Assembly (NCBI RefSeq): GCF_910592395.1
Contig: NC_088311.1
Location: 7,630,501 to 7,694,500 of the forward strand
From: Lineus longissimus
Taxonomy: Eukaryota; Nemertea; Pilidiophora; Heteronemertea; Lineidae
Direction of reading: 5' to 3'
Length of the DNA stretch: 64,000 nucleotides
Within the stretch, counting starts at the first letter, position 1; every line of letters starts with the position of its first letter. Under the pieces are notes generated by a model that had not been told where the DNA came from, searched no databases, and saw only the letters and a program-made list of their open reading frames with translations. Shown here one piece after another: positions 25,901-39,000 of the stretch. Both the position numbers and the translations under genes were made by a program.

Positions 25901-26440
25901 AGCAAGGATGCAAAACAGGCCCAATAATGATTCCAACAACGGAAAATGAAACTGAGTCAAATGTCTTGCAACAACTGGCTTGCACAAATTGTGCTTTTCT
26001 ACTTCACAGTTAACTATTAATCAGATAATTGTTCCGGAATAATAGCACTTGATTCAGCGCTGTGGTAAATACCAAACATGTTACATTCGCACTAAATGCA
26101 AATAATTGACAGATAAGTGTATTGAATGCAAAACAATACGCTAATAGTGATGAAAACATGAAAAAGTCACAATCAGATCGCACCATGATATTTAAGAAAT
26201 AGGCCAACAGGAAACCCTGATTACGATAATTGCATTAATAGACGATTTGTCAGGGCAGAATTCCAGGGAATCATGACTTAGATGCTGTCACATCTAATAG
26301 TATTTGACTAACAACAGTTGCAGTGTTTGACATTGGTTGGCGCCACTTATTTTAGTGCAGACTGATAACCGGAGTTATGTTCAGTACCTGCTCAAAGTTG
26401 TTGCCATAGCAGTGATGCAACTCAACAAACTTTAGCTAAG
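22921..26440. other. No gene recognised
   Basis: AT-rich, only short and unconvincing open frames apart from the end of the 22719-23096 plus frame. No tRNA-like or repeat structure noted. Confidence 0.45.
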
Positions 26441-26461
26441 CTTTTTCTGGGACACCCTGTA
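26441..26461 (-). mobile_element. Mariner-like terminal inverted repeat fragment
   Basis: On the minus strand the sequence reads TACAGGGTGTCCCAGAAAAA preceded by an alternating TA run. TACAGGGTGTCCCA with a TA target is a typical Tc1/mariner-type terminus. No transposase or second end was found within the adjacent few hundred bases, so it is a decayed end or a coincidental match. Confidence 0.4.
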
Positions 26462-29400
26462 TATATATCAGAAAATATTACTTCTTCGCACATGGTTCTT
26501 ATTAATTAATTTATCATTTATGATTATTTATTAGTAAAAGAAACATCAGAGTGACAGATTATGTCCGATTTCCCCACAGTAGCAACTATTATTTATTTCA
26601 ATATAAGACCAAGAAGCAGACTCAACATCATAAATCTACCCTTTTTCTTGATGTTTGTATTATATTGCCGCTAATTGGCGGAGAGAGGAAATATACAGGT
26701 TAACGGGAAAATAAACATTTATATCAAGTTGAACTAATTACACTAGAATATAATCAACATCAAGGAGGAAAAAGTAAACAACAGGTAAAGTAAATGGATG
26801 ATAGGCTCGAGTCAAGATGATCGGTCATGCCAGCAGTGCATATGCCCTTTCGTGAAGTTTGATTCATATTAAGATGAACTGAAATTATAATTGAAGAATG
26901 TGTACAGTTGTTGTGTGAGAGAGTAATCAATTTGGTTGAGACTGGATCTGAGTCATTTAACTCATTATAGACCAAAACAAGAAGACTTTACACCTAAATC
27001 ATAGCCTTTTTCACCAGATAACCAAGAAATACACCCCTGAACATTTTCTTTCCAACCGGTGTATTTGTGAAGGGGGGGGGAGAGAGTTATGGGGAATGGC
27101 CAGACAAAGTTTTGAGTGCGACAGTATAGTTTCGCTGCTATAGTTACCACATAGTTCAACTGTTATCGGAAACCATATCAAGGGCAGTGTGGGTTACAGA
27201 CCCACATTTCAGACGCAGGTATGGGGTAATTAATGAAACCAGTATGTCTGGCCAAGAGGTCATGCCCCTTACTTAGCTCTAATTAGTGCCAACCAAACTA
27301 TACTCTTGAACCAACTAATGAATTACAGGAGAGTTCATTGCAGCCACTGATCAAAATAGCGCACAAGTTATTCTTGTTGGAGCCTGTCGCCATCGGAAGT
27401 GGATCCTGGGAAGTATTATGTAATCAAGCAGATTGATGGCGGTGCTGTTAAATTTAGATACGAAATTATAGGATGGAACTTCGCCTGGAGGAATTCCCAC
27501 ATGCAAGAAAAACATACGCAGTGGGATAAAAACAACATGGGTCAACCTGTGATTTCACATCTCCAAGAATTATTGAATTTTGAATTATCGCCATAAGACA
27601 AACCATCAATACTTAGCATGACATGGCATTTTTGTGTTGCCAATCACTATGGTGTATTAAAGCATTTTATGTTAGGTCCAGAGGGATATTTCTTTGATGT
27701 CATTCAACACTAATTGCCAATGCCACTGATCACCGACCAATACCTTCCATACCATTGCCTGACCAAAGATAACTTTTTACACCAGTGCGTAAATCAGGCA
27801 TGAGGAGATAAATTCTAATAAAAGCTTGAATGGGCGCTTCGGTCAGATTGCGTTCAACTGGCAAGATCGAAAAGGTGATGATGTCATGACGGCTAACCCA
27901 CCATAATTAAGATGCAATGTGGGTAATTGTAATGACCATTATGGCGGTTTAGATTATAACTAATGACGATCGGAACATAATCTGGTTGATGCGTTACAGG
28001 AATGTGTCACCAAGTCTAAGAAAGGGCGACAGAGCGTAATCAATCGGTTCTTCATCGAGAGATTTTGGTCAGGTTACCGAAATAGGTATCGGTAATGGCC
28101 GTGGTTAAGAATTAGCAACACTGAGGCAGGAATAAGAAATTCTGGATAAGAAGATCGGAGAGATCTGAAACAAGACCTGAATTTGATGAGACCAATGATA
28201 AAAACCTTGCTAAAGATTGAGAAAATGTCAACATTGATTGGTTCAACTCCTGTGACAGTCATTCAAGATAACCTAGGAGGGGCTCAGACTGGACAGGAAC
28301 ATTAAGAATGTTGTGTTAAATGAAGAAATCAACCTTTCTTGGTGATAGCTCGCTCCCCCTCAGGCAAGAACAGATCACGGATCCTCCTTGGAGCAAGTAC
28401 ATCCCAATTAGCAGCAGATACAACACTAATCCCATCAGTCTCCTTAAAGTAGTGTCAATTCTTCCCTCAATGGCGAGAAGAACACAGAAGTAGCAGAAAA
28501 CCATTACAACTCCTCAGCTCAATTTGACGAGTTCTACGCTAATTTGTTCAGCGTGGAGCATCCTTTACAATGAACCAAAATCGAAAGTTTCAAGCTTAAT
28601 TTCTTGGTGGTGTGCATGCTAGTTGCTTGGACCCTCAGGATTAACTACCTTATATCTTGGGTTTGTTACCCTTTGTTCCAACAAACAATTGTCATTTGAT
28701 GGTCATCCTTGTCAACGTGGTGCTTAACGTGACAGCCGAGCTGCCAAGATGCTTAGATGTTCTCGAAAGTCATTTGAGGACAGAGACCCAAGGCTACATG
28801 GCCCCTGGTTTTTACGAAAAAGACAAAAGGTCACAGGTTTTCTGGGCACAGATCGATAAGGACAACGTCTTGCATGCAGCCAGGCCAATACCTCCCTCAT
28901 CACTTCACATGGGTTCTCCATAATTCGCTCTAATCTAGCGTACAGGTCTTTTTAATGGCCAATTTGCTATGAGTCACCAACGCAGCATTGATGCGCTATG
29001 GGACGTTGGCAAACGTGTTTTTATTGCATGATCCTCGCTTGGATGAATGCTCACCTTTAACAGATTTCCCCAGATCCATTTAATAAGTTTGCAGAATTTA
29101 GCCGAGTCCCTAATGGAGTAGTGCTGCTTCTGTTGAGCGCAGGTTTGCTACCTTATCAATTATACGTGAGGCAAAATGGCCAATCCTTGTAGTTTAGTAC
29201 ATATATGATAGAACAGATTACTTTGCAGCAACGTAGGACCGCTAGACCTTTTCCATCATACAGTTGCATCATCCATGGGTTCACAAGGTATTGCTCTCAC
29301 GCAAGACATTGACCCAATCTCATAAGAACTAAATTGGAAAAGGAAACACTTCTTTGTCTAACTATAATACACTGGCTCTTATTCAACAGATGACAAAATG

Positions 29401-31329
29401 TTTTGCTTCCGAAAGTAACGTTTTCATTTGTGATCATGTTACTGAATCCCAGAGCGAAATTATTTCAAGACTTTTTACAGAACAAATACAGGAATACTTC
29501 AATTTTTAATGACGCAAGGCAAGAGGTGAAATGAGCTGTTAAATGAAAGCAATTAAAATCAACTATTATTGCACCAGTAATCCAATCCATTATTGAGAAT
29601 TTGAGACAAACTAGTCTGTACAAAATGACTTTCATAACCAATCGTTAGCACCTGCTAAGTATTCTAATGGAAGCGTGGCCAACTAATGCATTCATTTTCG
29701 CCAAGTACTCTTCAACGAACTGACAGGAATTGCATTTTCAGCGTAATGAAGTGCCTTTGTTTGAGCATGAAAAAGACAGCTCGTGACCAAATGCTCTCCC
29801 GTTATTTCTCAAAATGCGGCCTAATAACCACTCGTTTTACATGTCTTCCTGTGATTTGTTCACCAATAAGAAGTGCTTCCTTTGTCATCGCCAAAGTATT
29901 GGTCCATGTCACCACCATTTTTTTGTAATTATCTGACATCGGAGGTGACATGCTCGAGACTAATCAGTGCAGCCCCGATATGCACAAAGGACAACATCAA
30001 ATGAACCTTGAGTTTTTTTGCCTGATTTTTATTCAGCGTCTTTTGTCTCTGGATGGCCACGCTGTGATACGGTGATGTCACGTCTTATAGCGTTATTGTC
30101 AACTTAACGAAGGAGACATGTTCTCTAGAAGGATGGGCTAAAAAAGTCCCCAGGACACGAGGGCCGATCATAGATATTAATTTATTACATCACGGCTTGG
30201 TGTCAATATCAACTTAATGCAGGAAACATGTTTTTAGACGTTGGGTTGTTTTTTTGGAAGCCATGATTCAGAAAGAGAAAAAGAGAAAGGTCAGAGTCAT
30301 CAGCTGGTGTCGGAGCTGAAAAAGGTGACGTCTAATTATTAACTTGTCAAAATATGACAAATTCCAACATACATGATCACACACACTCTGAATGTCATGG
30401 GCTAATTTTCTAATTGACAATGTAAACAACAAATCTTGTTCTATCATTGTCTTAACATTCAGCTGCTCCCCGACATCATGGCTCCATCTTCACTTTGTCA
30501 AACAATCTTCAAACTCCAAACTCGATAATCCCTCAAGAACCTCATTTATCCGGGTTCTCCTTTACAGCCTCAACACCAACCCTTCGTTTATTATCTTCAC
30601 AAGCTGAGTAGCCAGATGCCCATCATGTACATTGTCAATCTCATTCCTGAACTCTCACTTTAATGATCTCCAATAATGTCATTTTGTTCATTTTCTCCTT
30701 TACAAGGTAAACATTGATGCTTCTCACCTGCTTAGAGAGCATACCAAACAGCTGGTTAAGAACCAATGTCTCGCTATGTCTGCTGAAGGAAGCGTCAAGT
30801 TTCAAGAATCAACATGCACCATGCTGCATAATTTGGATAACTGATTAGCAGGGGAAAGTGCAAATAAAGTTGTAGGTCCAACCTCACAACCGGAGAACAT
30901 CAGTCCTCTTGAATTCGAATTCCGTACTGGGAATGAGGTTTTGTGAACTTTTGTCTGATTGGTACCACTGGAGGTTTGCTGGAGAGGGTCAGGAACTGTT
31001 CAAAGACTCCTGGGGTGAGGTCAAACATGAGGTATTCTCATACCTCCAACAATGCTCTCCCAAGAACCACCCCGGTCGAAGGATCTTGGGTTGTAAAAGA
31101 AAATACTTTTCAAGTAATATTAGCCAGGTCAATATTATCGGAGTGTCAGAATGCAATACTGGCAGCCGAAGTCGACTATATTTTGTAGATTGAATTATAT
31201 TCTTTCATGCCTCATAGTAGGTTTCCAGACCATCCCTGGTCAGAGTTGATTCAGTTTTACATTTTGGCGCCATAAATTCATCTACTTCCTTTCTTTGGCT
31301 GCGGCTGAGGCCTCGGCTCACTCAATTGG
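26462..31329. other. No gene recognised
   Basis: Nothing assignable. A run of nine G at 27072-27080. A GC-richer patch at 28657-28923 is open on both strands (88 and 65 codons); its plus frame includes LRTETQGYMAPGFYEKDKR, which reads like protein but matches no family I know. Confidence 0.45.
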
Positions 31330-31570
31330 TCAACTTCTTCGGCAGAATTACGACTAAGTCCCTATCCGTTTGGCAGCCAGAAGCACCCCACGCTATCATC
31401 TTCTGTTGACTTTTCCAATGCTGAAGACTTTCCTTGTCCTAAACCAGATGGTCATCTTCTTCAGAGAAGATTTTCAGCTAAGTCCCTATCTTTGGCAGCC
31501 AGAAGCGCAGTAAACTATCTGCAGCTTTTCTTTTGCAATTTCCTTTCTTTTCACATTGCTCATCTATATT
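31330..31570. repeat. Diverged direct duplication, about 125 bp per copy
   Basis: The word CTAAGTCCCTATC occurs at 31353-31365 and 31478-31490, each followed by TTTGGCAGCCAGAAGC and preceded by a CTTCTTC-containing stretch. Both copies continue with similar pyrimidine-rich sequence. On the minus strand short acidic peptides (AEEVDQLSEPRPQPQP and EEDDHLV) are readable in the two copies but in disrupted frames, so it may derive from a decayed coding repeat. Confidence 0.55.
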
Positions 31571-32316
31571 GAATGCATGTTATCTTTGATAGCCCGGACG
31601 GCAGCTCTGGCCAGAGCTATCACACACCAGGACAAGGCAAGCATCACTAATCTGATGAGTAACTCTGATGCTTCGTAAAGCGAATCCACAGTTAGGTCTT
31701 GTGGGTGAATCCAGAAAGTGTCTCTACATGGTTCTTAAAACTACTGAATAGCCTAATGGGATGAAAATATCATATGGCTGCACGTCCAACCACCCTAGAG
31801 GAAGATCCATTTCACAAATTACCATCTCACCTCACTAATTATGCTGTTAAGTAGCTTTGTGTATACCTGAATAATGTGTCATTGAATGTATTATTCAGCT
31901 ATATCAGAAGTGCAATCCAAGTGGACAAGTGCTGCTATGTTACAGAGATGACAATGTTATCAAGACTCAAAATATTGAATATGTTCAGAATATGATATCG
32001 TAATCAAATGCTTCTAAGCCACACGCCAGATGTTGATTTCCCACGACAGAGAAGCCTTTTCCAATGATGCTGTATGCATCAGCATCAAGTGGAGTTTCCC
32101 ATTCCGCTATCAAAGTATGCAATCAAATTTGAATGCGATGCAAAACATCAGAAGAGCTGAGATGCTTATTTCACAGCTGCTTTTTCTCTTACCATAGGGT
32201 GTACTTCCCTATGATAACATTAATGAATTTATCGTCGATATCAGCTAGGGTTTATTTTCCAACATGAACCAAGACTGCACATTTCTGTATGCCACCTGAC
32301 TAAGTCCTCGGGGCCG

Positions 32317-32323
32317 TATAAAG
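32317..32323 (+). promoter_or_regulatory. TATA box in a GC-rich context
   Basis: TATAAAG sits inside GGGGCCG...GCCGGGC, the classic setting of a real TATA box and unusual in this AT-rich window. A pyrimidine-rich start-site candidate (CCATCTCTC) lies about 30 nt downstream (near 32346-32354), followed by an ATG and a splice donor. Confidence 0.5.
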
Positions 32324-32368
32324 GCCGGGCTCTGACATGGAACAGCCATCTCTCAAACCTTACAAAAT

Positions 32369-32389
32369 ATGGCAGCTAACATCATCAAG
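32369..32389 (+). CDS. Candidate first coding exon, MAANIIK, ending at a splice donor
   Basis: An ATG about 20 nt past the predicted start site encodes seven residues, MAANIIK, and the exon would end AAG|GTAAAA at 32389/32390, phase 0. TATA box, initiator spacing, short leader, ATG and donor fall in correct order within about 75 bp. No matching downstream exon was identified, so the gene product is unknown. Without splicing the frame would end after 27 codons. Confidence 0.35.
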
Positions 32390-33026
32390 GTAAAACGCAC
32401 AGTTGACTCAGCAATGCCAACATGTAAACAAAATGCACTATTTAGACTGTAAGCATTTCAAGGCATCTGAACCCCACAAAAAATATGGCATCTTCGTTTA
32501 GCAAGTTGGAGGAAAACACTGAAAACCTTGCAATTCATGGTCATGAGAAATTCCTTGCAGTCTTTGATGCTTCACTAGTCACCCGCCCACAGGTGGAAAC
32601 ATTTCGAACTACAAAACTTATCAAGTGTTTATGAAGATATCGATACCGACACCCTGTCATCTCAAAATACTACCTCGGGTCTTCAAATTTCCCAACAAGC
32701 TTTCCAAACACACCAAGACACTCGGAATGCAGTCTCACTTCTTAATTGACTTGTAATTCATCGGCAATTGTCCCCGCTTCATTTTCTCACCAGGTGCATT
32801 ATTTTTACAAAAAACAGTAGCGGTCCAATTTACATACCAACAGCATTGCTTGCCTGGTAAGCTGTAAGCAGGGTTGGGTGGCGCATCATGTAAATACGCC
32901 TGCAGTGAAGACGCACTTACACTAAGCGCCTAACAATCACGGGAATTTTTTCGGGCCGGTGTTTGAACTAGGAAGGTAAAAATGACAGGCGCACGGGTTT
33001 CTGTCCATCCTGAAGAAATATTAGCG
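32390..33026. other. Putative intron start; no further exon recognised
   Basis: A small plus-strand frame at 32485-32634 encodes 49 aa starting MASSFSKLEENTENLAIHGH. It is protein-like in composition but unrecognised. Confidence 0.3.
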
Positions 33027-33062
33027 CATCTGTTCACGCTATACAAACTCTGCGTCAGGTAA
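33027..33062 (-). repeat. Segment similar to the sulfotransferase leader region
   Basis: Shares the 13-bp word CTGCGTCAGGTAA (33050-33062) with 12318-12330, and GCATCTGT (33027-33034) with 12297-12304. The order is the same and the spacing almost the same (36 against 34 bp), with partial matches between. Both lie in open minus-strand frames that translate to YLTQ...RC. It could be a second copy of a 5' leader, a mobile-element fragment, or a conserved regulatory unit. Confidence 0.4.
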
Positions 33063-36000
33063 ACAAAGTGTCTATGAAGAAGAATGAGTAATGTTTGTAC
33101 AAGATGTAACGATAGCGAAGATGTTCGAGGATGTGATGTTAGCACTGGATGGAACATTAGAGGTGCAATGTCATACAAGGTGGTACGAACAACCTTCCAA
33201 AAGGTGATCTGCGAAAAACGCTGGTTTGGCATTTAAAACTTGGTCATCGCAGAGTAGGTCAAAAAGAGGATAAGTTTGCAAGTGTCCTCCTCCAGGACAA
33301 GGATCTTTGCAGCTTTGCCATAACGGAGTTGGTGTGATGTGTTCAACAAGGAGGAATGCATCAAGAAATGTACAAGCAGTGCATATTACCAATCAATGTA
33401 AAGTACATTTCATTGAGATTATAATAGAGAGTAGAAACTAGTGTTCACTGAACTGAAGTGTTGCATTATCGCATTATCATAACACTTGCAGTTTCAATCA
33501 TACAATATTTCTCCTTTTCATTCACCAACCTAACCATACCTACAGAAAAAGCTCATTATATTTTCATGACTGGAACAACTACAATTGATGCTGAGGCCAT
33601 GTCGCATCCGAAATTCACAATTCAGACCACTCCTACAGCCATGCAGTCAGAGTTGAAAATACTGTGGTAATCCTGTGCAAGTTCCACTCTACTCAAAACG
33701 GAGCTCACAAATAATTCATGGAAAGTTGGAGCCAGAATAGGAATCGATACAAAAACTGACTTAATGAGTGTCACTGACAAACACCAACAAAATATCTGAA
33801 TATTATTTGAAGTTTCTAGTGGAAAATGCATGTAAAATATATTGTATTTTCCGATATAAGTACATGTACTGCTAAGTAGCCAAATTTGGAATTTTGCCCC
33901 TTCCTATAGATGGAATGCATTTTGATGCATTAAAACTAAGTTAAACCTTAGTTACTTCTCAACATATCACGGGGAATATTTAAAACAGGGGTTGTTTTAA
34001 TACTCTACATAATTCCTCTATTATACAGCAAAACTATTTTGCACTTTGATACTGTACTAAATTAAGTAACTGCATGTAGCAGTTGGCAACAAATTACTTA
34101 TGCAAGTGATAGCATTTACACAAATTAATGAGACATCACTACATTTGAGGTCAATTATTGCAGAAAAAACAACTTATGAATCCATTTAGCGGTCCTCAAA
34201 CTGCATCGTACATGTATTTATGATTCAATTATCGAAGGTTTCGGTCCATGGGAATAGAAACGACATTAGAAAAGTGGGATAAATATGTAATGATTGCTGT
34301 CAAGAGTGCAAGTATGAAGCAAGGCAGCTGGCTACATCAATAAAAGCTGGTCATTTTGAAAAATGAATCATCCCAAAGGATTACTCAAGGACAACTGCAA
34401 CAAGCTCTAAATCTGACTGCTTCCTGTTTTGATCAAGGTCTGAAAGCCACTAGCGGCAGCACTGCAAGCAAGATTCATTCAAGCCTGTGTTACTCTGCCG
34501 ATTTCCTCTTTCCCATGTCATAATCCTATAAAACCTAACAAAAATTGATTGAAACCTCATTTAACCTAAACGTCAGAGGTATCGATGGCAGAAATTCGTC
34601 ACCAGAATCCGATGAAATGCACCAGAAATATTAACGTCTCCGCACGAGTGACAAAATAATCAATCTGAGAGGAATGGATTGCCACATGAAAATCAAAACG
34701 CTTTGTTTTAGCGCAGACTGACTGGCAACATGATAATCATATACAAGATATAAGACAATGAAATCAAATCTTAATGGGATTTTATTGGGAGTTGACGTGA
34801 TCTACTCGATCGAGTCATGGCCACGCAGCTGCCTCGACAATACTTTAACCCGCTGTTTTGGCCATTTTTAATCAACTGCTGTAAGAGCTACAAGTTCCTG
34901 TGGTTGAAGGACTTTCAGGATGTTTGTAAAGCAGTTGGGGGTAACAGTGCTTCAAGGACATCGAATGCAAATTCATGACGCTGTTTATGATTAGTCATTG
35001 AATAGAAAACGATCAGTCTCTTGGGGGATGGTTAGATCGGTGCGATAGAGCACAGTCATGACAGCACAGTGTCATTGAATTCTACTTGTTTTTTTAGAAA
35101 GTTTGGATACTGTATGCCGATATCATTATGAGTTTCCAGTACAGAAGGCTTCCTGCTATACTGAAATCAACTGTCTTCGAATAGCATGCAAGGGGACAAA
35201 TGAAATAGGCAGTGGACATTATCGAAATTGAGTCGCAGACAAATAAAAAAGATATTGGATCGCTAGAAAGGAATTAACAGCCTGAAACTAGAACTAAAGC
35301 ACCCCATGCAGTTAGACACAAATTCTCAAACTCAGCATCAATTTCCGAGAAGACATGGATGTGACATGACTTGGTGGAGGTCAACCAGAAAACAGGAAAT
35401 TCCGGTGAAGACAGAAATTGAGACGATTTCACGCTATTTTGGCTTGAAACACTAGTACATTATATCAGCATCAATGTACTGTGAAATAAGTGAAAATAGA
35501 GTGAAATGAACTCCTTGTGCTGTGATTATGTGAGACTGGATTATTCAAGTTACCACACGCAAATCAGATGTTAGTCATTAAACATTTTTTTGCAGAATTA
35601 GCACGGCATTAATGAAACGTAGAGTTAGTTAATTAAAGAGTGCTGCCACTTTTGGTTAAAGTTAAAAGTTAATCCCACAACCGAAAAAAAGAGACACTTA
35701 CCGATAATTCACTTTTCTCGAACGGAAATCACACACTGTGTCGACCACAGTCAAATCTTACATCGCCTTTTGGGAGAATTCTGAAAATACAAGTTCATGA
35801 TGCGTTCAAATAGAGATTGGACTAAATCAATTGATACGTGTGTGGAAATGCTGTCAAATGACACCTTTCCAGGCTATTTTAACAGCCATAATGAGCAAAA
35901 TAATTCACTAAATTACCAGTGTGGCATGGTTTTAAAAAAACATTGATTTCATATCATTCTTTGTCATTTCTAAATTATTCAGTGAAATTTTCAGTAAGTG

Positions 36001-39000
36001 ACCAATTTGTCCAAGCGCTGTAAAATTTCGACATAAATCCAAATTCCATAAAAAAAGAAGTTTCCAGTTCAAATAGTCTGATTTCTAGTACATAAGCCAA
36101 TAATTTTGCACTAGGTTGACAACAACTTGAACTGGAACGAACTTTAAAACTCTCAACTCTCCCTTTCCAGAATTCTTAAACGATTGTGCATGGAAAATCA
36201 GAGGTTGTTGACGCGTCAAGGAGTCCACATTCCACCACAGGAACCACTCGAATAGATAATTTACACTACTCGAGTACTTCATTTGCATCGAGACATGCAT
36301 ACATATCTTCCGTACTCATCGAAACTTTTCAGCTTTAAACATCAACCAGATTCGTACATCAAGAAAGGAAAGGGAAAAATGGGCACAAGAATCACTCTAT
36401 CACTAAACAATGGTGAAAATTGAAGGCTAAAACACAGCATGGGATCACATGAAGAAATCTTTCTTAGAATGAGTGGATTCAGCATTAAGCCAACTGTAAA
36501 CAATACCCCTTGGCCCTGACCAAGGCCTCAAATGAACAGAGAAAAAGCAAAGTTGGAACCCCATGCTTGATTAAAAGTCAATACAGAGAAATTGAAGAAA
36601 ATGGAGTAGCTTACATTTTAAATGAAACACAGCCACTTTCCATGTTGCACCAAATGAGAAAGAAATCTACCAAAAGATTATGACAAGACGGATGTGACCT
36701 ACAGAGGCAGAAATCTTCTGCAAAAAACTGTACAAACAACTTGAGGCTGAAGAGGCCCACCATGAGTCAACTGTGTATTAAAGTCGTAAGGTTTCGAGTA
36801 TACTGCGTTGGCAGACATGGCAGAAAACAAGATTGAAATCTATCGCCCCGAGCATGGACGAGATAACCACTGATTGACAGGATCCAGTATTCAGCCATTG
36901 AGGAGGCTACACTTGGATGGGTGACTTGCCTGCTGGAGAAAATCCTACGAACAACACCAGATATTTAACAACGCCAGATATCGACAACGTTTTTGAACAG
37001 GAAAACCATCTGGGATCCAAATGACAATGTTTATTTCAAATATTTTTATTTCGGGTCAGAGTTGAGTGAGAAAATTGCAGAAAAGTGGATAATAGATTGG
37101 CTCCCAGCAGACGTCAAGATTCAGGGATGCATAACTTGAGAAAATGTCAATATTTATGAAGAAGGCAGACACTTTGGGTCCGCAAGTGTAATGTTTGCTA
37201 AAAAACGCTCTCCTTGGCGCGATGTAATTAAGAGATTCAATTGAAAAGAAGCAGAAGATTGGGGATACTTCTCGAATCTGTTGATGCAGGTGTATAAGCA
37301 GAAGGTAGAAACTGATGGAATAAATCTGGAGCCCACCTCAAGTTCTTTCAAAACAGGAGTGACAAAAGACATGGTTGAAGAACAAGACGACCACCAACGG
37401 AGTTTTTTAGGAAAAAGATTACATGCCAGAAGCAAGCAAAATTTATCCAGACAGAGCAGCAACGAGGAATTTCAACCATCTTTTGAACCTTTAGGCCACC
37501 TCTATCAAAACTTGTCAAATCGACCTCGGCACACCCGTCCTATTGTTCAAACATTCGCTTATCAAATCTGAGACGTTTCGAGATAAGTTTGATATTGAGT
37601 TAATTCGTAGTAAACATTCCTGTCACCCGAGATGCATAACGTTTCCACTTCTTTCGATAAGCAAACCTGTGTGGTGTGTGGAGTTGTGGATGTGACCCCT
37701 ATAATCAATTTTTAATCAACGAAGGCCCATTAAATGGCAGTGTTTGCAATCAACAATAGCAAATTACCAATGTCTGTTAACTAACATTGACCTTTTTCTT
37801 GTAATTAACTCTTTAAGAAAATAAATATTACACACGTTCACCACCAACCCACCCCCACCCCTCACCCAGTGGAAGTAGAGAGCAGAATATGATAGTGTCT
37901 TAGGTTTTTAATGAAATTGTGCTCATTAACAAAATAGTACAGCCAATTAGAATCTTCTTGTATGAGGGCAGGATTAATACGGAATGATAATTCCGCAGAT
38001 GCTGAATCTTCTTAAGTGTTGGCAGACGGATTTAACAATGTCAAATTGAGACCCTTTCTGATGACCCTCAGGGTAAGGGATTCAGTGACATGGTTTCTAA
38101 ACACGAGTAAAGGTTCAATAAAATGATCCTAATTCCCCATACCCCCAACAGAGTTTACTAGAGCTAATTATCTAGTCACGAAAAGGCTCCTCACATTTTG
38201 CAGGGGTCATTTGGTGGATTGCATTGAGGGGCTCTGAAGAGGCAATCGCTAACCGTTTTAATTAATACCCTGGCAAGGGGCAAACCACTTCAAATTGTGT
38301 CCCTCTCTGTTTAATAAAATCCTGCCAGTGGGGGTACCCTACGGCTGACAATTTGAACCCTTCAGCTACAAGAAGGTTGCAACTTGCTAAGGACAAAATT
38401 AGGACATTGGTCAGTCACAGCAAGGGTTGATATTCAGAATGGCAATGGGTGGGCATGTACTTAACAAGATACGTTGTATTCATTAGGGCTGGGGGCTAAT
38501 CATGAACAGAATTCCAGAGGGAGGGTCAAATTCCAGAACTTAATGTGGCAAGGGGTCCCCTGAGAGATGAGATGTCTGCAACCCTTCTAAATTGAGGAGG
38601 AACTTCTGTCATGATAATGGAGTAGGAACAGGAATACTTTGTGGACACACGGCCACAACTTGAAGCTCATGAAATAAGCCTTCCCATGGCACCCATATTA
38701 TGTAATTAAGTGTCCTTTATCATTACGGGAAAATCTGGCTTTTTATGCTAACAAAATAGCTGAAATCTGATCAGACACAGATTCTCCCTTGAGTAATAAG
38801 ACTGTGTTACTCAGCCTCAAAGTTATACTTGGTTAGACACACTTTATCGCCCCTCAGAGATTCTAGACAGTAGAATGACCAGTGTAACAATAGCCATGCC
38901 ACTCTATCAATGTTCTAGCACATCACCGAAACCCTTGAGTCAATTTCTTTAGCAACTGATCAGAACTGCATGTACATTTACAATGGAAACTGACATATTA

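Noticed and set aside
34817-34978. 53-aa plus frame MATQLPRQYFNPLFWPF
   Set aside because: Short, without splice or promoter support and no family recognised; mentioned only in the stretch description.
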